A DNA stretch of 64,000 nt from Alistipes sp. (GCA_017504485.1 JAFVRC010000016.1:1-64000); one strand, 5' to 3'. Counted from the first letter of the stretch, positions 8,996 through 18,339 are shown. The notes: a model not told the origin generated them from the letters alone. Translations and numbers: made by a program.

Positions 8996-9034
8996 TGGGG
9001 TTGTCCAACATCAAGTTGAGCAACCCCATTTTTG
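8996..9034 (+). terminator. Terminator after prs
   Basis: The hairpin tggggttg (8996-9003) / caacccca (9021-9028), with an inner caac/gttg pairing, is followed by TTTTTG. Confidence 0.85.
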
Positions 9035-9118
9035 TAGAAGTTATAGGACTTCCGTTTAGGCTAAAGAGTCTTTCGTTGAATTTGCCGTAGAGCATTGCTC
9101 TATTTCCGAAAAAAGTAG

Positions 9119-9126
9119 TAAATTTG
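9119..9126 (+). promoter_or_regulatory. -7 box (TAAATTTG) of the LytS/LytTR operon
   Basis: It is a full match to TAnnTTTG, 24 bp upstream of the histidine kinase start. The -33 region is weak. Confidence 0.6.
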
Positions 9127-9149
9127 CGGAAACAAACCTCTCGAAGAGT

Positions 9150-10211
9150 ATGCTGAAGATTCGCAAACAGATTATAGGCGAGAACCTGCTCTACGCCGTC
9201 ATATGGACGATCGTGTTGCTGGTGCCGTTTATGAATATCGGACTGATGTCGGAGGAGACCTTCGACCTTGACAACATTCTGCTTTCGTGGCTCAAGATTC
9301 TTCCATTCTTCCTGCTCTTTATCGTCAACAACAACTTGTTGCTCCGTCTGCTCTTCTACCGCAAGCGGTACATCGAGTTCACGATTATCAGTCTGCTACT
9401 CACCGTCACGGTATTCTCGCTTATCGAGGCCTATGAGCAGTCAGACTGGGCCATCGCCCTCTCGTTTGGCCGCATCGGCGACGTGGCATTCTCGCACCAT
9501 ATCTCGCTCGCTGTATTCCCGTGGTACGGCAATATCATCGCCGCGATTATCATGAACTTCGCAAACCTGGTCATCAAGAATATGTACCGCTCGATGCAGT
9601 CCGACGAGGATCAGCTACGCCTCGAAAAGCAGAACATACAGGCCGAGATGTACTACCTAAAGCATCAGATAAACCCCCACTTCTTCATGAATACGCTCAA
9701 CAATATCCACGCCCTTGTGGATATCGATACCGAAGGGGCCAAGCGCAGTATCATCGAGCTGTCGCACATGATGCGCTACGTGGTCTATGAATCGCAGACC
9801 GACGGCATCTCGCTCAAAAAGGATATCGACTTCATCGAGAGCTACATCGAGCTGATGCGTATTCGCTACCCCGAGGAGGTAGATATACTCTTCAACTATC
9901 CGCGCTCGATTGTCGGACGTGTGGTTGTTCCGCCGCTCATCTTCATCGTCTTTGTCGAGAACGCTTTCAAGCATGGTGTAAGCTACAAGAAGAGCTCTTA
10001 CATCCACATCGACATCGCGTGCAAGGGAGAGTTTGTCGAGGCCCGCATCGAAAACTCTGCATGCAACAAGAGGGCCGACCACAAGCCGGGTATTGGTCTC
10101 GAAAATGTACGCAAACGACTCGACCTTATCTACGGCAGTCGCTACACGCTGCATATCGACGACAAGCCAGAGAGCTATTGTGTAACACTCAAAATACCTA
10201 TACTGAAATGA
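9150..10211 (+). CDS. LytS/YehU-type sensor histidine kinase
   Basis: This 353-residue membrane kinase has four hydrophobic segments in the first about 150 residues (ILYAVIWTIVLLVPFMNIGL and others), a short coiled linker (SDEDQLRLEKQNIQAEM), then the His_kinase domain (PF06580 type). The phospho-acceptor is His177 in QINPHFFMNTLNN. The HATPase part shows NAFKHGV and a GIGLENVRKRL glycine box. It overlaps the response regulator by an ATGA junction, so the two are translationally coupled. The stimulus is unknown because there is no periplasmic sensing domain. Confidence 0.93.
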   Translation: MLKIRKQIIGENLLYAVIWTIVLLVPFMNIGLMSEETFDLDNILLSWLKILPFFLLFIVNNNLLLRLLFYRKRYIEFTIISLLLTVTVFSLIEAYEQSDWAIALSFGRIGDVAFSHHISLAVFPWYGNIIAAIIMNFANLVIKNMYRSMQSDEDQLRLEKQNIQAEMYYLKHQINPHFFMNTLNNIHALVDIDTEGAKRSIIELSHMMRYVVYESQTDGISLKKDIDFIESYIELMRIRYPEEVDILFNYPRSIVGRVVVPPLIFIVFVENAFKHGVSYKKSSYIHIDIACKGEFVEARIENSACNKRADHKPGIGLENVRKRLDLIYGSRYTLHIDDKPESYCVTLKIPILK

Positions 10212-10948
10212 TACGTTGCATAGCCATCGACGACGAGCCGCTTGCACTGCGACAAATCGCCGCCTATATCGGCAAGATTCCCTACTTGGAGCTCGTAGAG
10301 CGTTTCAACGACGCTCTGGAAGCGCAGCAGTGGCTGCTCCACAACGACATAGACCTTGTGTTCGTCGATATAAATATGCCCGACCTGACGGGAGTCGATT
10401 TGGTACGCTCGCTCGCCACACCGCCGATGATTATCTTCACGACGGCCTACTCCGAGTATGCCATCGAGGGCTTCAAACTCGATGCTATCGACTATCTGCT
10501 CAAACCGTTTGGCTTCGAGGATCTCTCACGCTCGGCCGCCAAGGCCCAGACGCTCTATGAGTTGCGACTGCTGCAAAAAGGGGCTACCGGCACGAGCGAA
10601 GAGGAGGAGAGCACTCCGACCAACGACAAGGAGTATATCTCCGTGCGTGCCGACCACAAGACCTCGCTCGTCAAGCTCACCAATATCGTATATCTCGAAT
10701 CCGAGGGCGAGTATGTATGCCTGCATCTGAACGACGGCTCGAAGCTCATCACGCTCTTCCGTCTGAAGAACATGGAGAGCGCATTGCCATCCGATACCTT
10801 TATGCGCGTGCATCGCTCCTACATCATCAACCTTGCCTATATCTCGGGCTACACCAAGGGGCGTGTATTCCTCACAGGCGAAGATTATGTACCTATCGGC
10901 GAGAACTACAAGGAGGCTTTCGTGAAGTATATTAACGATAATTTCTAA
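10208..10948 (+). CDS. LytTR-family response regulator
   Basis: This 246-residue protein has an N-terminal receiver (acidic pair Asp8/Asp9, phospho-acceptor Asp54 in VFVDINMPD, conserved Lys in YLLKPF) followed by a LytTR DNA-binding domain (from YISVRADHKTSLVKL to FMRVHRSYIINLAYI). It is the partner of the LytS kinase just upstream. The ATG at 10208 overlaps the kinase stop and starts directly with the receiver beta-strand. The 3' end overlaps the convergent gene by 4 bp. Confidence 0.94.
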   Translation: MIRCIAIDDEPLALRQIAAYIGKIPYLELVERFNDALEAQQWLLHNDIDLVFVDINMPDLTGVDLVRSLATPPMIIFTTAYSEYAIEGFKLDAIDYLLKPFGFEDLSRSAAKAQTLYELRLLQKGATGTSEEEESTPTNDKEYISVRADHKTSLVKLTNIVYLESEGEYVCLHLNDGSKLITLFRLKNMESALPSDTFMRVHRSYIINLAYISGYTKGRVFLTGEDYVPIGENYKEAFVKYINDNF

Positions 10949-11391
10949 CCAAGCGACGGCATCCGGTCTATCTGCTTATAACAATCCGTGCGAAGTTCAT
11001 AGAGGAGCGTTTCGAGACCGTTTGTGAGCATTATGTAGCGCGCCCCGACCACGGCATTGTAGCGTGCTGCCTGCTCATATACCGAGCGTGTGAGGCGCAC
11101 ATCAGCCGCCTTGCACTCGACAAGCAATTGCGGCCGCCCGTCGCTACCCGCCACAACGATATCGGCCCGTTGTGCCGTACCATTCAGCTGCACGGGATAC
11201 TCCTGCACGATAGAGGTAGGAGCCACACCGCAATGCCCCGTCAGGAAGCCTATAACGTGTCGCCTCACCCACTCCTCGGGCGTGAGCAACAGGTAGCTGC
11301 GGCGCAACGCATCCCACACATAGGTCTTGTCCGCTTCGCGGCGGGCTCGCAGATGTATGGCAGGAAAATTGAGTTTCGGCAACGTGTTCAT
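10945..11391 (-). CDS. Orphan HsdR-N-like PD-(D/E)xK protein
   Basis: This protein has about 148 residues and looks like the type I restriction HsdR N-terminal domain (HSDR_N_2 group). Nuclease-fold residues are visible in QRADIVVAG (Asp) and LLVECKAAD (Glu-x-Lys), separated as in PD-(D/E)xK enzymes. No methylase, specificity subunit or helicase is nearby, so it is not a working type I system. Stand-alone forms are common in Bacteroidetes and have no settled function. The ATG at 11391 is chosen over a TTG at 11403; a TATCTTTG box lies at 11427-11434 on the minus strand. Confidence 0.8.
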   Translation of the reverse strand: MNTLPKLNFPAIHLRARREADKTYVWDALRRSYLLLTPEEWVRRHVIGFLTGHCGVAPTSIVQEYPVQLNGTAQRADIVVAGSDGRPQLLVECKAADVRLTRSVYEQAARYNAVVGARYIMLTNGLETLLYELRTDCYKQIDRMPSLG

Positions 11392-11412
11392 CGTACTTTT
11401 CAAAAAAGTTAG

Positions 11413-11434
11413 TACCTTTATGGCGTCAAAGATA
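11413..11434. promoter_or_regulatory. Overlapping divergent -7 boxes
   Basis: TACCTTTA (11413-11420, plus, one mismatch) lies 22 bp before the GH2-like gene. TATCTTTG (11427-11434, minus) lies about 35 bp before the HsdR-N-like gene. The two elements sit within 22 bp of each other. Confidence 0.45.
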
Positions 11435-11442
11435 CGAAAATT

Positions 11443-12696
11443 ATGAAGAAGTTACTGCTTTTATCACTCATATTCTTGTTGGCACTCTCGGCTCATGCAT
11501 CGGAGAGAGCCGAGGCACCGCGCCGCAAACTCCTCCCACAGCACTCGGCCAAGGTCGATACTCCTTCGCGCTACGTCGAGTCACTCACCGTGTGGCAGAG
11601 CGCAAACGACACTCTGCGCTCGACATTCGCCATGCCCGTATGGTGGATCAACCGTCAGATACTCATTCGCATCGGGGGTGCCGAATGCGCCTACGACCTT
11701 ATGGTAAATGGCCGCCACGCGGGCTACGCTTCGTCAGGAGCAACCGCCTCCGAGTTCAACATAACGCGCTACACCCAAGAGGGGCGCAATGAGGTGGCCA
11801 TCGTACTGGCACGCACCGAGCGCGACAATGCCCTCTATCAGAACGACGTAAGAGGGTTGCACGACGTGGCGGTAGTATGCCAGCCTACCATCCGTGTGCG
11901 CGATATCGCTACGACAACACGCCTGAATGACAATGGCGATGGTGTTGCCGAGGTGAGCATTGCCGTGAAGTGCGATGCGCTCAATCCGAAGTCGTGTCGC
12001 CTGCACTACGCACTGCGCCTCAACGACTCGATACTCCTCACCGAGGGTTACCGCGAGATGAGCCTCAATATGCGTCGTGAGGACACCGTGCGCTTCGCTT
12101 GCGTAGTGCCAAAGAGCGCATTGTGGAGCCGCCGAGAGCCGCACCTGCTGCGCCTCGACATCGAAAACAAGATAGACAACCGCTTGGCCGAGAGGGTGTC
12201 GTGTGACGTAGGTCTGCGACACACAGCTCTCAAAGAGAATATTCTGCGTATAAACGGCGAGCCCGTAACGCTGCACCTTGCCGAGGCAAAGGCCCTGAAG
12301 AGCCTCGACGAGTTGGAGCGATTTGGCTACAACGGCATCATCATCGACTGCGACAATCGCACTGACTCGCTACTCACCGAGTGCGACCGCCGAGGTATCT
12401 ACGCTGTCGTCTGCGCTCCTATCGACACGCGCTCGTTGGGCAACGATATCCGCCGCAACGGCAACCCGACCAACAATCCCAACTATACGGATAGCTTCCT
12501 GCGCCGTAACTATCAATCGCTACACACCACGAAGCATCACCCTTCTGTCATCGGCTATATGATTGGTCGCGGCACTACGCGCGGCATAGCCATCTACGAG
12601 AGCTACCTGCGTATGAAGAGTCTGGCGCCCGACCTCCCAATACTCTACCCAGGAGCCGAGAATGAGTGGTGCACCGACCGTGTAAATATCAAATAG
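11443..12696 (+). CDS. Secreted GH2-like protein lacking the catalytic part
   Basis: This 417-residue protein has a Sec signal peptide (LLLLSLIFLLALSAHA). Its layout follows glycoside hydrolase family 2: a sugar-binding jelly roll (about 50-150), an Ig-like beta-sandwich (about 150-255) and the start of a TIM barrel. Where family members have the acid/base Asn-Glu after HPSVI, this one reads HPSVIGYMIGRGTTRG (about 366-381), with no Asn-Glu. It stops soon after, before the nucleophile would appear. It is therefore probably not a beta-galactosidase or glucuronidase; a carbohydrate-binding or structural role is inference. No frameshift is obvious, because the following sequence belongs to waaA on the other strand. 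Confidence 0.65.
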   Translation: MKKLLLLSLIFLLALSAHASERAEAPRRKLLPQHSAKVDTPSRYVESLTVWQSANDTLRSTFAMPVWWINRQILIRIGGAECAYDLMVNGRHAGYASSGATASEFNITRYTQEGRNEVAIVLARTERDNALYQNDVRGLHDVAVVCQPTIRVRDIATTTRLNDNGDGVAEVSIAVKCDALNPKSCRLHYALRLNDSILLTEGYREMSLNMRREDTVRFACVVPKSALWSRREPHLLRLDIENKIDNRLAERVSCDVGLRHTALKENILRINGEPVTLHLAEAKALKSLDELERFGYNGIIIDCDNRTDSLLTECDRRGIYAVVCAPIDTRSLGNDIRRNGNPTNNPNYTDSFLRRNYQSLHTTKHHPSVIGYMIGRGTTRGIAIYESYLRMKSLAPDLPILYPGAENEWCTDRVNIK

Positions 12697-12725
12697 GAGT
12701 TTTTCGGAACGCACGCCCTCAACCA

Positions 12726-13949
12726 CTACTCGAAAATCGTATTGACGATTATCGAGGTTGCACCCTGATGCTTGGAGGTGTACTCCTTGGCTGCACGCGC
12801 CGTGGCAGCCAGATAATCGGCATCGTCACGCAGAGGGACAAACCATGCCGCAAGCTCTTCATAAGAGCCGACAGATGTCGCTGCGCCAAGTGAAATCATA
12901 TCGCGTGCCTCCTTGAACTTATGGTAATTAGGGCCAAAAGCTATCGGCAGACCGAAAGTTGCCGCCTCGAGCGTATTGTGGATACCTACGCCGAAGCCGC
13001 CTCCGATATATGCCCAAGTGGCATAGCCATAGACCGACGATAGCATACCCATCGTATCGAGCACCAGCACCTGACACTCCGACGAAGCCCCCTCCGCAAC
13101 GGCCGTATAGCGCACAGTGCCACCCTTGACCGTCGCCTCGAGAAGCGCGATGCGGCGATTGTCCATCTCGTGTGGTGCCACCACAAACTTAATGTGCGGA
13201 TTGTCGTTTGCGAGCCTCACGATAATCTCCTCATCGGGCCCCCACGTCGAGCCGGCGACAAAGAGTTGCGACTCGCCCTTGAACTTCTCGACGATATCTA
13301 TACGCTTGGCCGCGGCAGCAATCTGCGCCACGCGGTCGAAGCGCGTATCGCCTGCCACAACAACATTGTCGTAGCCCAATTGTGCGAGAAGCTGCTTCGA
13401 GCCCTCGTCTTGCACGAAGATGGTATCGAATGTCTCGAGAGCCTCGCGCCACATATATCCATAGCCCTTGAAGAAGATGGAGTCGGGGCGGAAGATGGCC
13501 GAGACAATATAGGTCTTAACCTCGCGGCGGCGCAACTCGGCGAGCATATTGAGCCAAAACTCGTACTTGACGAATATGGCAGCCTCGGGCTTGACGATAT
13601 CCAAAAAACGGCGCACATTGCCCGGCAGATCGGCCGGCAAGTAGAAGATATAGTCGGCACCCTCATAGTTCTTACGAATCTCATAGCCCGAAGGCGAGAA
13701 GAAGGTGAGCAATATCTTGTAGTGCGGATAGTCGCGACGAATCTGCTCGATAATCGGACGGCCCTGCTCGAACTCGCCGAGCGAAGCGGCGTGAACCCAC
13801 ACTACACGATCCTCGGTACCGATGGCCTGTGTCATGCGCTCGAAGAGCCCCTTGCGTCCCTCGTGCCACATACGCGCCTTGGCTTGCCAAGGCGAGAGCA
13901 GGCCTATCACCGCCTGATAGAGATAGATTCCTATGTTATAGAGCCACAT
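12726..13949 (-). CDS. waaA: 3-deoxy-D-manno-octulosonic acid transferase
   Basis: This 407-residue GT30-type enzyme transfers Kdo to lipid A precursor at the inner membrane. The N-terminal hydrophobic anchor (YNIGIYLYQAVIGLLSPW) is followed by the signature VWVHAASLGEFEQGRP, where the Glu is the likely catalytic base. Later come FVKYEFW, AGDTRFDRV and the nucleotide-sugar region GGGFGVGIHNTLEAATFGLPIAFGPNYHKF. A TATCTTTG box lies at 13979-13986 on the minus strand. Confidence 0.95.
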   Translation of the reverse strand: MWLYNIGIYLYQAVIGLLSPWQAKARMWHEGRKGLFERMTQAIGTEDRVVWVHAASLGEFEQGRPIIEQIRRDYPHYKILLTFFSPSGYEIRKNYEGADYIFYLPADLPGNVRRFLDIVKPEAAIFVKYEFWLNMLAELRRREVKTYIVSAIFRPDSIFFKGYGYMWREALETFDTIFVQDEGSKQLLAQLGYDNVVVAGDTRFDRVAQIAAAAKRIDIVEKFKGESQLFVAGSTWGPDEEIIVRLANDNPHIKFVVAPHEMDNRRIALLEATVKGGTVRYTAVAEGASSECQVLVLDTMGMLSSVYGYATWAYIGGGFGVGIHNTLEAATFGLPIAFGPNYHKFKEARDMISLGAATSVGSYEELAAWFVPLRDDADYLAATARAAKEYTSKHQGATSIIVNTIFE

Positions 13950-13978
13950 AATTTTGTTGCGGAGTTTGTTTCGTGGTG

Positions 13979-13986
13979 CAAAGATA
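13979..13986 (-). promoter_or_regulatory. -7 box (TATCTTTG) of waaA
   Basis: It is a full match to TAnnTTTG on the minus strand, 30 bp before the waaA ATG at 13949, between waaA and yraN. Confidence 0.5.
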
Positions 13987-14011
13987 CTTATTTTTTATAC
14001 CAAAAGCAACA

Positions 14012-14377
14012 CTACCACCCGTATTGCATAGCATTCTCAACATAGCGCACCGCGCACGAGCCATCGGGCATCGACTCGACAGCCGCCAGGTCGAACTGCG
14101 GCTCGAGCCTCACGCGGTGTTGCGCCATATATGCCGCGGCACAACGGCGCAGAGCCTTCAGCTTACGCTCGTTGATAGCCTCCTCGGGTGAAGTCATCGA
14201 ACCACTATGCCGAGTCTTCACCTCGACGAAGTGTATGCGGTCGAAGCGCGTAGCGACGATATCTATCTCGTCGCGCCCACTCCGCCAATTGAGGGCCTCA
14301 ATCATAAACCCATGACGGCGCAACCACTCTACCGTAGCGGCCTCGCCCGACGCACCGGTCTGCTGCTTTTCGGTCAT
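14012..14377 (-). CDS. YraN/UPF0102 family endonuclease-like protein
   Basis: This 121-residue protein has the family core GEAATVEWLRRHGFMIEALNWRSGRDEIDIVA followed by IHFVEVKTRHSG, which together give the D...ExK catalytic pattern of Holliday-resolvase-like nucleases. The biological role of the family is not settled; recombination or repair is the usual suggestion. It follows pepE by about 25 bp and lies upstream of waaA, all on the minus strand. Confidence 0.92.
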   Translation of the reverse strand: MTEKQQTGASGEAATVEWLRRHGFMIEALNWRSGRDEIDIVATRFDRIHFVEVKTRHSGSMTSPEEAINERKLKALRRCAAAYMAQHRVRLEPQFDLAAVESMPDGSCAVRYVENAMQYGW

Positions 14378-14400
14378 ATATTTAATTAATAAATAGGTAT

Positions 14401-15102
14401 CTACAACAAGAATTGCAGGTCGTCACCCGCCGCCACCTCGTAAGGCGCGATGCCTCGCTTGAAGATACGCATCGGGCGCGAGCCTATAAGCTCCAACACT
14501 CCGCCGCGCAGGCGCAACATACAACCCTCGCGCAGGCCCACCACATAGCGGCGCGGATTGGCCTCGATATACTCCAAGATGCGCTGCTCGCGAGTCTCGC
14601 CGGCATGTCCCTCCGGATTGGCATCGAGATAGTGCGGATTTATCTGGAAACGCACCGCTCCTATCGCGCGGAACGACTCGGGCTCGACAATCGGCATATC
14701 GTTGGTCGTGCATATCGTCGGGCAACACACGTTGCTGCCGGCCGACCATCCGACGTAAGGCACACCCTCCTTCACACGGCGCAAAATAGCACGCATCAAC
14801 CCCTGCTCCTGCATCTTTTTGGCCAGAGCAAAGGTGTTGCCACCACCGACACATATAGCCTCGGCCTCGAGGATAGCGCGGCGCGGATTTTTGCAACGAT
14901 GTACCGAGCGTACACGCACACCTATCTCGTCGAAACGCTGCTGCACCTTGCGCTCATACTCGTCGTAGGAGAAAGTCACGGCCGCATAGGGCACAAAAAT
15001 GACCTCCGACACCCCTGCGAGGTGCTCGGCAATCTGATTTATCGGGTACTTGAGGTACTCCTCACCCGCATTCGTGGAGTTGGATATAAGAAGTAAATTC
15101 AT
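14401..15102 (-). CDS. pepE: Dipeptidase E (alpha-aspartyl dipeptidase)
   Basis: The 233-residue cytosolic serine peptidase of family S51 cleaves Asp-X dipeptides. The nucleophile Ser lies in the elbow VGWSAGSNV. Family hallmarks are the N-terminal LLLISNSTNAGEEYLKYP, ICVGGGNTF and FQINPHYLDANPEGHAGETR (His). The ATG at 15102 is preferred over an ATG 36 bp further upstream because the family begins MNLLLISNS. Confidence 0.93.
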   Translation of the reverse strand: MNLLLISNSTNAGEEYLKYPINQIAEHLAGVSEVIFVPYAAVTFSYDEYERKVQQRFDEIGVRVRSVHRCKNPRRAILEAEAICVGGGNTFALAKKMQEQGLMRAILRRVKEGVPYVGWSAGSNVCCPTICTTNDMPIVEPESFRAIGAVRFQINPHYLDANPEGHAGETREQRILEYIEANPRRYVVGLREGCMLRLRGGVLELIGSRPMRIFKRGIAPYEVAAGDDLQFLL

Positions 15103-15177
15103 GTTTGATTTAATTTGTTGATTATCTGATGGTTGCAAAAATGTATCAAAATTCGGGTATTAAAATATTTGCTTATT

Positions 15178-15210
15178 TTTGCCAAAGATAATAAAAAAGT
15201 GTTATTTTTG
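15178..15210 (+). promoter_or_regulatory. Promoter of acpP-fabF
   Basis: TTTG (15178-15181), 21 bases, TATTTTTG (15203-15210): both boxes match at ideal spacing. Predicted transcription starts near 15216, leaving a leader of about 105 bases before acpP. Confidence 0.8.
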
Positions 15211-15322
15211 CGAAGTTTATGTGCGGTAATTTTTCTCGTTTAGAGGGATATTATCGGCTGAACGTAACTAAAAGTTGGATTTTACCGCAACTAAATAATT
15301 GTTTAACTAAAAACTGAAAGTT

Positions 15323-15559
15323 ATGTCAGAAATTCAAGACAAAGTTGTAAAGATTATCGTTGACAAGTTGGGCGTAAAGGCTGAGGAGGTTACTCCTGAA
15401 GCAACATTCACTGGCGCACTCGGTGCTGACTCATTGGATACCGTAGAGCTCATCATGGAGTTCGAGAAGGTTTTCGACCTTCAGATTCCTGACGAGGTTG
15501 CCGAGAAGATCTCGACTGTTGGCGACGTTATCAAGCTCATCGAGGAGCAGCAGAAATAG
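15323..15559 (+). CDS. acpP: Acyl carrier protein
   Basis: The 78-residue acidic protein carries growing fatty acyl chains on a phosphopantetheine arm. The attachment Ser37 is in GADSLDTVE. It lies 42 bp upstream of fabF on the same strand, the classical pairing. It probably also supplies acyl groups for lipid A. Confidence 0.97.
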   Translation: MSEIQDKVVKIIVDKLGVKAEEVTPEATFTGALGADSLDTVELIMEFEKVFDLQIPDEVAEKISTVGDVIKLIEEQQK

Positions 15560-15601
15560 TTTGAGTATTAACACCCACACCGCGACACAATAACCAATAA
15601 A

Positions 15602-16852
15602 ATGAAATTACAACGACGGGTAGTAATCACCGGCATAGGAACAATCAACCCTTTGGGCCACAACATCGAAGAGTATTTCTCAAACCTTGAAAAAGGTGTT
15701 AGTGGCGGTGCTGAAATTACACACTTTGACCCGACCAATTTCAAATCGCGTGTCGCATGTGAGGTGAAAAATTACGACTGGTCGAAATACTTCGACCGCA
15801 AAGAGGTACGCAAGTACGACCTCTTCGCCCAGTTCGCAATGATTGCGGCTGCTGAGGCGATGGAGGATGCGGCGTTTGATTTCGAGAAGCTCGACAAGAG
15901 GCGCGCAGGTGTCATCTGGAGCTCGGGCATCGGAGGCATACAGACTTATTTCGACGAAGTGATGGGTTGGGCCGAGGGAGGAGGAATCCCTCGGTTTAGC
16001 CCTTTTTTTGTTCCGCGACTCATCACCGACATCGTTGCCGGACACATCTCCATCAAGTACGGACTCAAAGGCCCGAACTACAGCGTTACATCGGCCTGTG
16101 CATCATCTAATCACGCGATGATTGATGCGATGAACACGATACGCTTGGGCAAGGCCGACGTTATCGTGACGGGCGGCTCGGAGGCTCCTATCATAATCCC
16201 TGCCGTAGGAGGCTTCTCTTCGATGCAGGCACTCTCTACCCGCAATGACGACCCTGCACACGCCTCGCGACCATTCGACCGCGACCGTGACGGATTTGTG
16301 ATTGCCGAGGGTGCAGGAGCACTCATCTTCGAGGAGTACGAGCACGCCGTAGCTCGCGGAGCAAAAATCTATTGCGAGGTTGCTGGAGGCGGCATGTCGG
16401 CCGATGCATATCACATGACTGCCCCACATCCGGAGGGTGAGGGTGCTATGCAATCGATGCAGGATGCGCTCGACGATGCCGAGATGCGTGTCGAGGATAT
16501 CGACTACCTCAACACCCACGGAACCTCAACCCCTCTCGGCGATATTGCCGAGATTAAGGCTGTGCAGCAACTCTTTGGCGAGCACGCCTACAAGATGAAT
16601 ATATCATCCACCAAGTCGATGACGGGCCACCTTCTCGGTGCCACGGCCGCTATCGAAGCCCTCGCCTGCGTTATGGCTATAACCAAGGGTGTCGTGCCGC
16701 CGACCATCAATGTCGAGAATCTCGACCCACAAATCGACGACAAGTTGAATCTTACTCTCGGGGAGGCACAGCGGCGCAACGTGAGCGCGGCTATGAGCAA
16801 CACCTTCGGCTTCGGAGGTCACAACTCGACCATCATTCTCCGAAAGTTATAA
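15602..16852 (+). CDS. fabF: Beta-ketoacyl-ACP synthase II
   Basis: The 416-residue condensing enzyme of type II fatty acid synthesis has the catalytic triad Cys166 (VTSACASSNH), His306 (NTHGTSTPLGD) and His343 (MTGHLLGA), with Lys338. The length is normal for FabF. It directly follows acpP and precedes rnc by 13 bp, an order conserved in Bacteroidetes. Confidence 0.97.
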   Translation: MKLQRRVVITGIGTINPLGHNIEEYFSNLEKGVSGGAEITHFDPTNFKSRVACEVKNYDWSKYFDRKEVRKYDLFAQFAMIAAAEAMEDAAFDFEKLDKRRAGVIWSSGIGGIQTYFDEVMGWAEGGGIPRFSPFFVPRLITDIVAGHISIKYGLKGPNYSVTSACASSNHAMIDAMNTIRLGKADVIVTGGSEAPIIIPAVGGFSSMQALSTRNDDPAHASRPFDRDRDGFVIAEGAGALIFEEYEHAVARGAKIYCEVAGGGMSADAYHMTAPHPEGEGAMQSMQDALDDAEMRVEDIDYLNTHGTSTPLGDIAEIKAVQQLFGEHAYKMNISSTKSMTGHLLGATAAIEALACVMAITKGVVPPTINVENLDPQIDDKLNLTLGEAQRRNVSAAMSNTFGFGGHNSTIILRKL

Positions 16853-16865
16853 ACCGCATACCACA

Positions 16866-17630
16866 GTGTTTGAATGGCTAAAACGTCCGATACGTCGCAA
16901 TTTCGGACGCGATAAGATATACTATCGAATGATTGACGATATGTTCGGTTTCATACCGCACAATATCGAACTATATAAGGCAGCTCTTATCCACAAGTCT
17001 GCCTCACTCGAGGCCGATGGGCACACCATCAACAACGAGCGACTCGAATTTTTGGGAGATGCCATCATCGAGAGCGTCACCTCGGACTACGTCTTTATCG
17101 AGTTTCCGGAGTACGACGAGGGGGCTCTCACGAAGCTGCGCTCGAAGATGGTGTCGCGCCAGTCGCTCAATGCCGTGGCGTGCAGTCTCGGTCTCGACAA
17201 GTGTATCATCTGCAGCCGCTCGGTCAATCTCACGCAGAAGCACATCTACGGCGATGCCTTCGAGGCGATGATGGGTGCCATATACCTCGACCAAGGCTAC
17301 GACTTTACAAACCGACTGCTCATCAACTACATCTACCCTACATATCTGCCTCTCGAGGAGGTCAATGAACAGGAGACCGACTTCAAGAGCCGTCTTATAG
17401 AGTGGGGACAGAAGAATCACCACGCCGTGCTCTTCCGCACACGGGGCGACTCCCGCAGCTCAGGGCGCAACTTTAAGTGTGTGGTGCTTATTGACAACAT
17501 CGAGGTCGGGCACGGTGTCGGCACCTCGAAGAAGGAGGCCGAGCAGAGTGCCGCACACTCCGTGTCGCAGGAGTTCAGCGACGAGACATGCGCACGCATC
17601 CTCGACCGACTCGATCGACTCGAGCAATAG
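16866..17630 (+). CDS. rnc: Ribonuclease III
   Basis: This 254-residue double-strand-specific RNase processes rRNA and mRNA. The signature NERLEFLGDAIIESV lies near residue 60 and the second catalytic patch is YGDAFEAMMGAIYLD. A C-terminal dsRNA-binding domain covers about 170-250. A GTG at 16866 is used as start; an ATG at 16929 would also give a working core, but the basic N-terminal extension is usual in this phylum. Confidence 0.94.
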   Translation: MFEWLKRPIRRNFGRDKIYYRMIDDMFGFIPHNIELYKAALIHKSASLEADGHTINNERLEFLGDAIIESVTSDYVFIEFPEYDEGALTKLRSKMVSRQSLNAVACSLGLDKCIICSRSVNLTQKHIYGDAFEAMMGAIYLDQGYDFTNRLLINYIYPTYLPLEEVNEQETDFKSRLIEWGQKNHHAVLFRTRGDSRSSGRNFKCVVLIDNIEVGHGVGTSKKEAEQSAAHSVSQEFSDETCARILDRLDRLEQ

Positions 17631-17636
17631 AAGGCC

Positions 17637-18269
17637 ATGAAGGAACTCTACAATAAAATCTCGTTGCACGGCATAGGGGCTCTCTCCGACGAGGAGCTAC
17701 TGGGCGTTGTTACGGCCAATCGCGAGCTCGCCTCGCAGATTCTTGGCGAGACGGGCAGTCTTGCGCAGCTCGCGGCTGCAGACCTCGCACGTCTGCGTAT
17801 GACGGCAGGTATGGGATTGCGCCTTGCTTCGCAGATTCAGGCCGCGGCCGAGCTTGGGCGGCGCATAGCCGCGGCGAGTGAGCTCACCTCGACCACTATC
17901 CAGTCGAGCGACGATGCCGTGAAGGTGCTCTCACCCCTGCTCCGTCCGCTCAGCCACGAGGAGTGCCGCGTGCTCTACCTGACCAACGCCAACCGCATCA
18001 TCGAGTGCTGCTGCATCAGCCGCGGAGGACTGCAGGCCACAGTGGTCGATTGCCGTCTCATCATCAAACGCGCCCTGGAGCTCCTCTCCACGCAGATTAT
18101 CGTGGCGCACAACCACCCATCGGGCAGTGCCGAGCCGAGCGACGCCGACAAAAGCCTCACACAGCGTATTCGCGAGGCCGCTGCGCTCTTCGACATACGC
18201 CTGCTCGACCACATCATCATCGCCTCATCGGGCGAGACCACATCCTTCAAATCGAGGGGACTGCTCTAA
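17637..18269 (+). CDS. radC: RadC/YsxC-type JAB domain protein
   Basis: This 210-residue protein has an N-terminal helix-hairpin-helix-like region (LSDEELLG..., RMTAGMGLRLASQI) and a C-terminal JAMM metalloprotein domain with the full motif HNHPSGSAEPSDAD. The historic DNA-repair assignment is doubtful for the family. It is slightly shorter at the N-terminus than typical RadC (about 225-230). It starts 6 bp after rnc. Confidence 0.9.
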   Translation: MKELYNKISLHGIGALSDEELLGVVTANRELASQILGETGSLAQLAAADLARLRMTAGMGLRLASQIQAAAELGRRIAAASELTSTTIQSSDDAVKVLSPLLRPLSHEECRVLYLTNANRIIECCCISRGGLQATVVDCRLIIKRALELLSTQIIVAHNHPSGSAEPSDADKSLTQRIREAAALFDIRLLDHIIIASSGETTSFKSRGLL

Positions 18270-18339
18270 TCTACACACATCAAAGGGGTAAATTATGCCC
18301 TCTTGCGAAGTTTTTCCGACAACCATTTAATATTTTTTG

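Noticed and set aside
10945..11391. Restriction-modification system
   Set aside because: Only the HsdR N-terminal-like domain is present; no methylase, specificity or motor gene is nearby.
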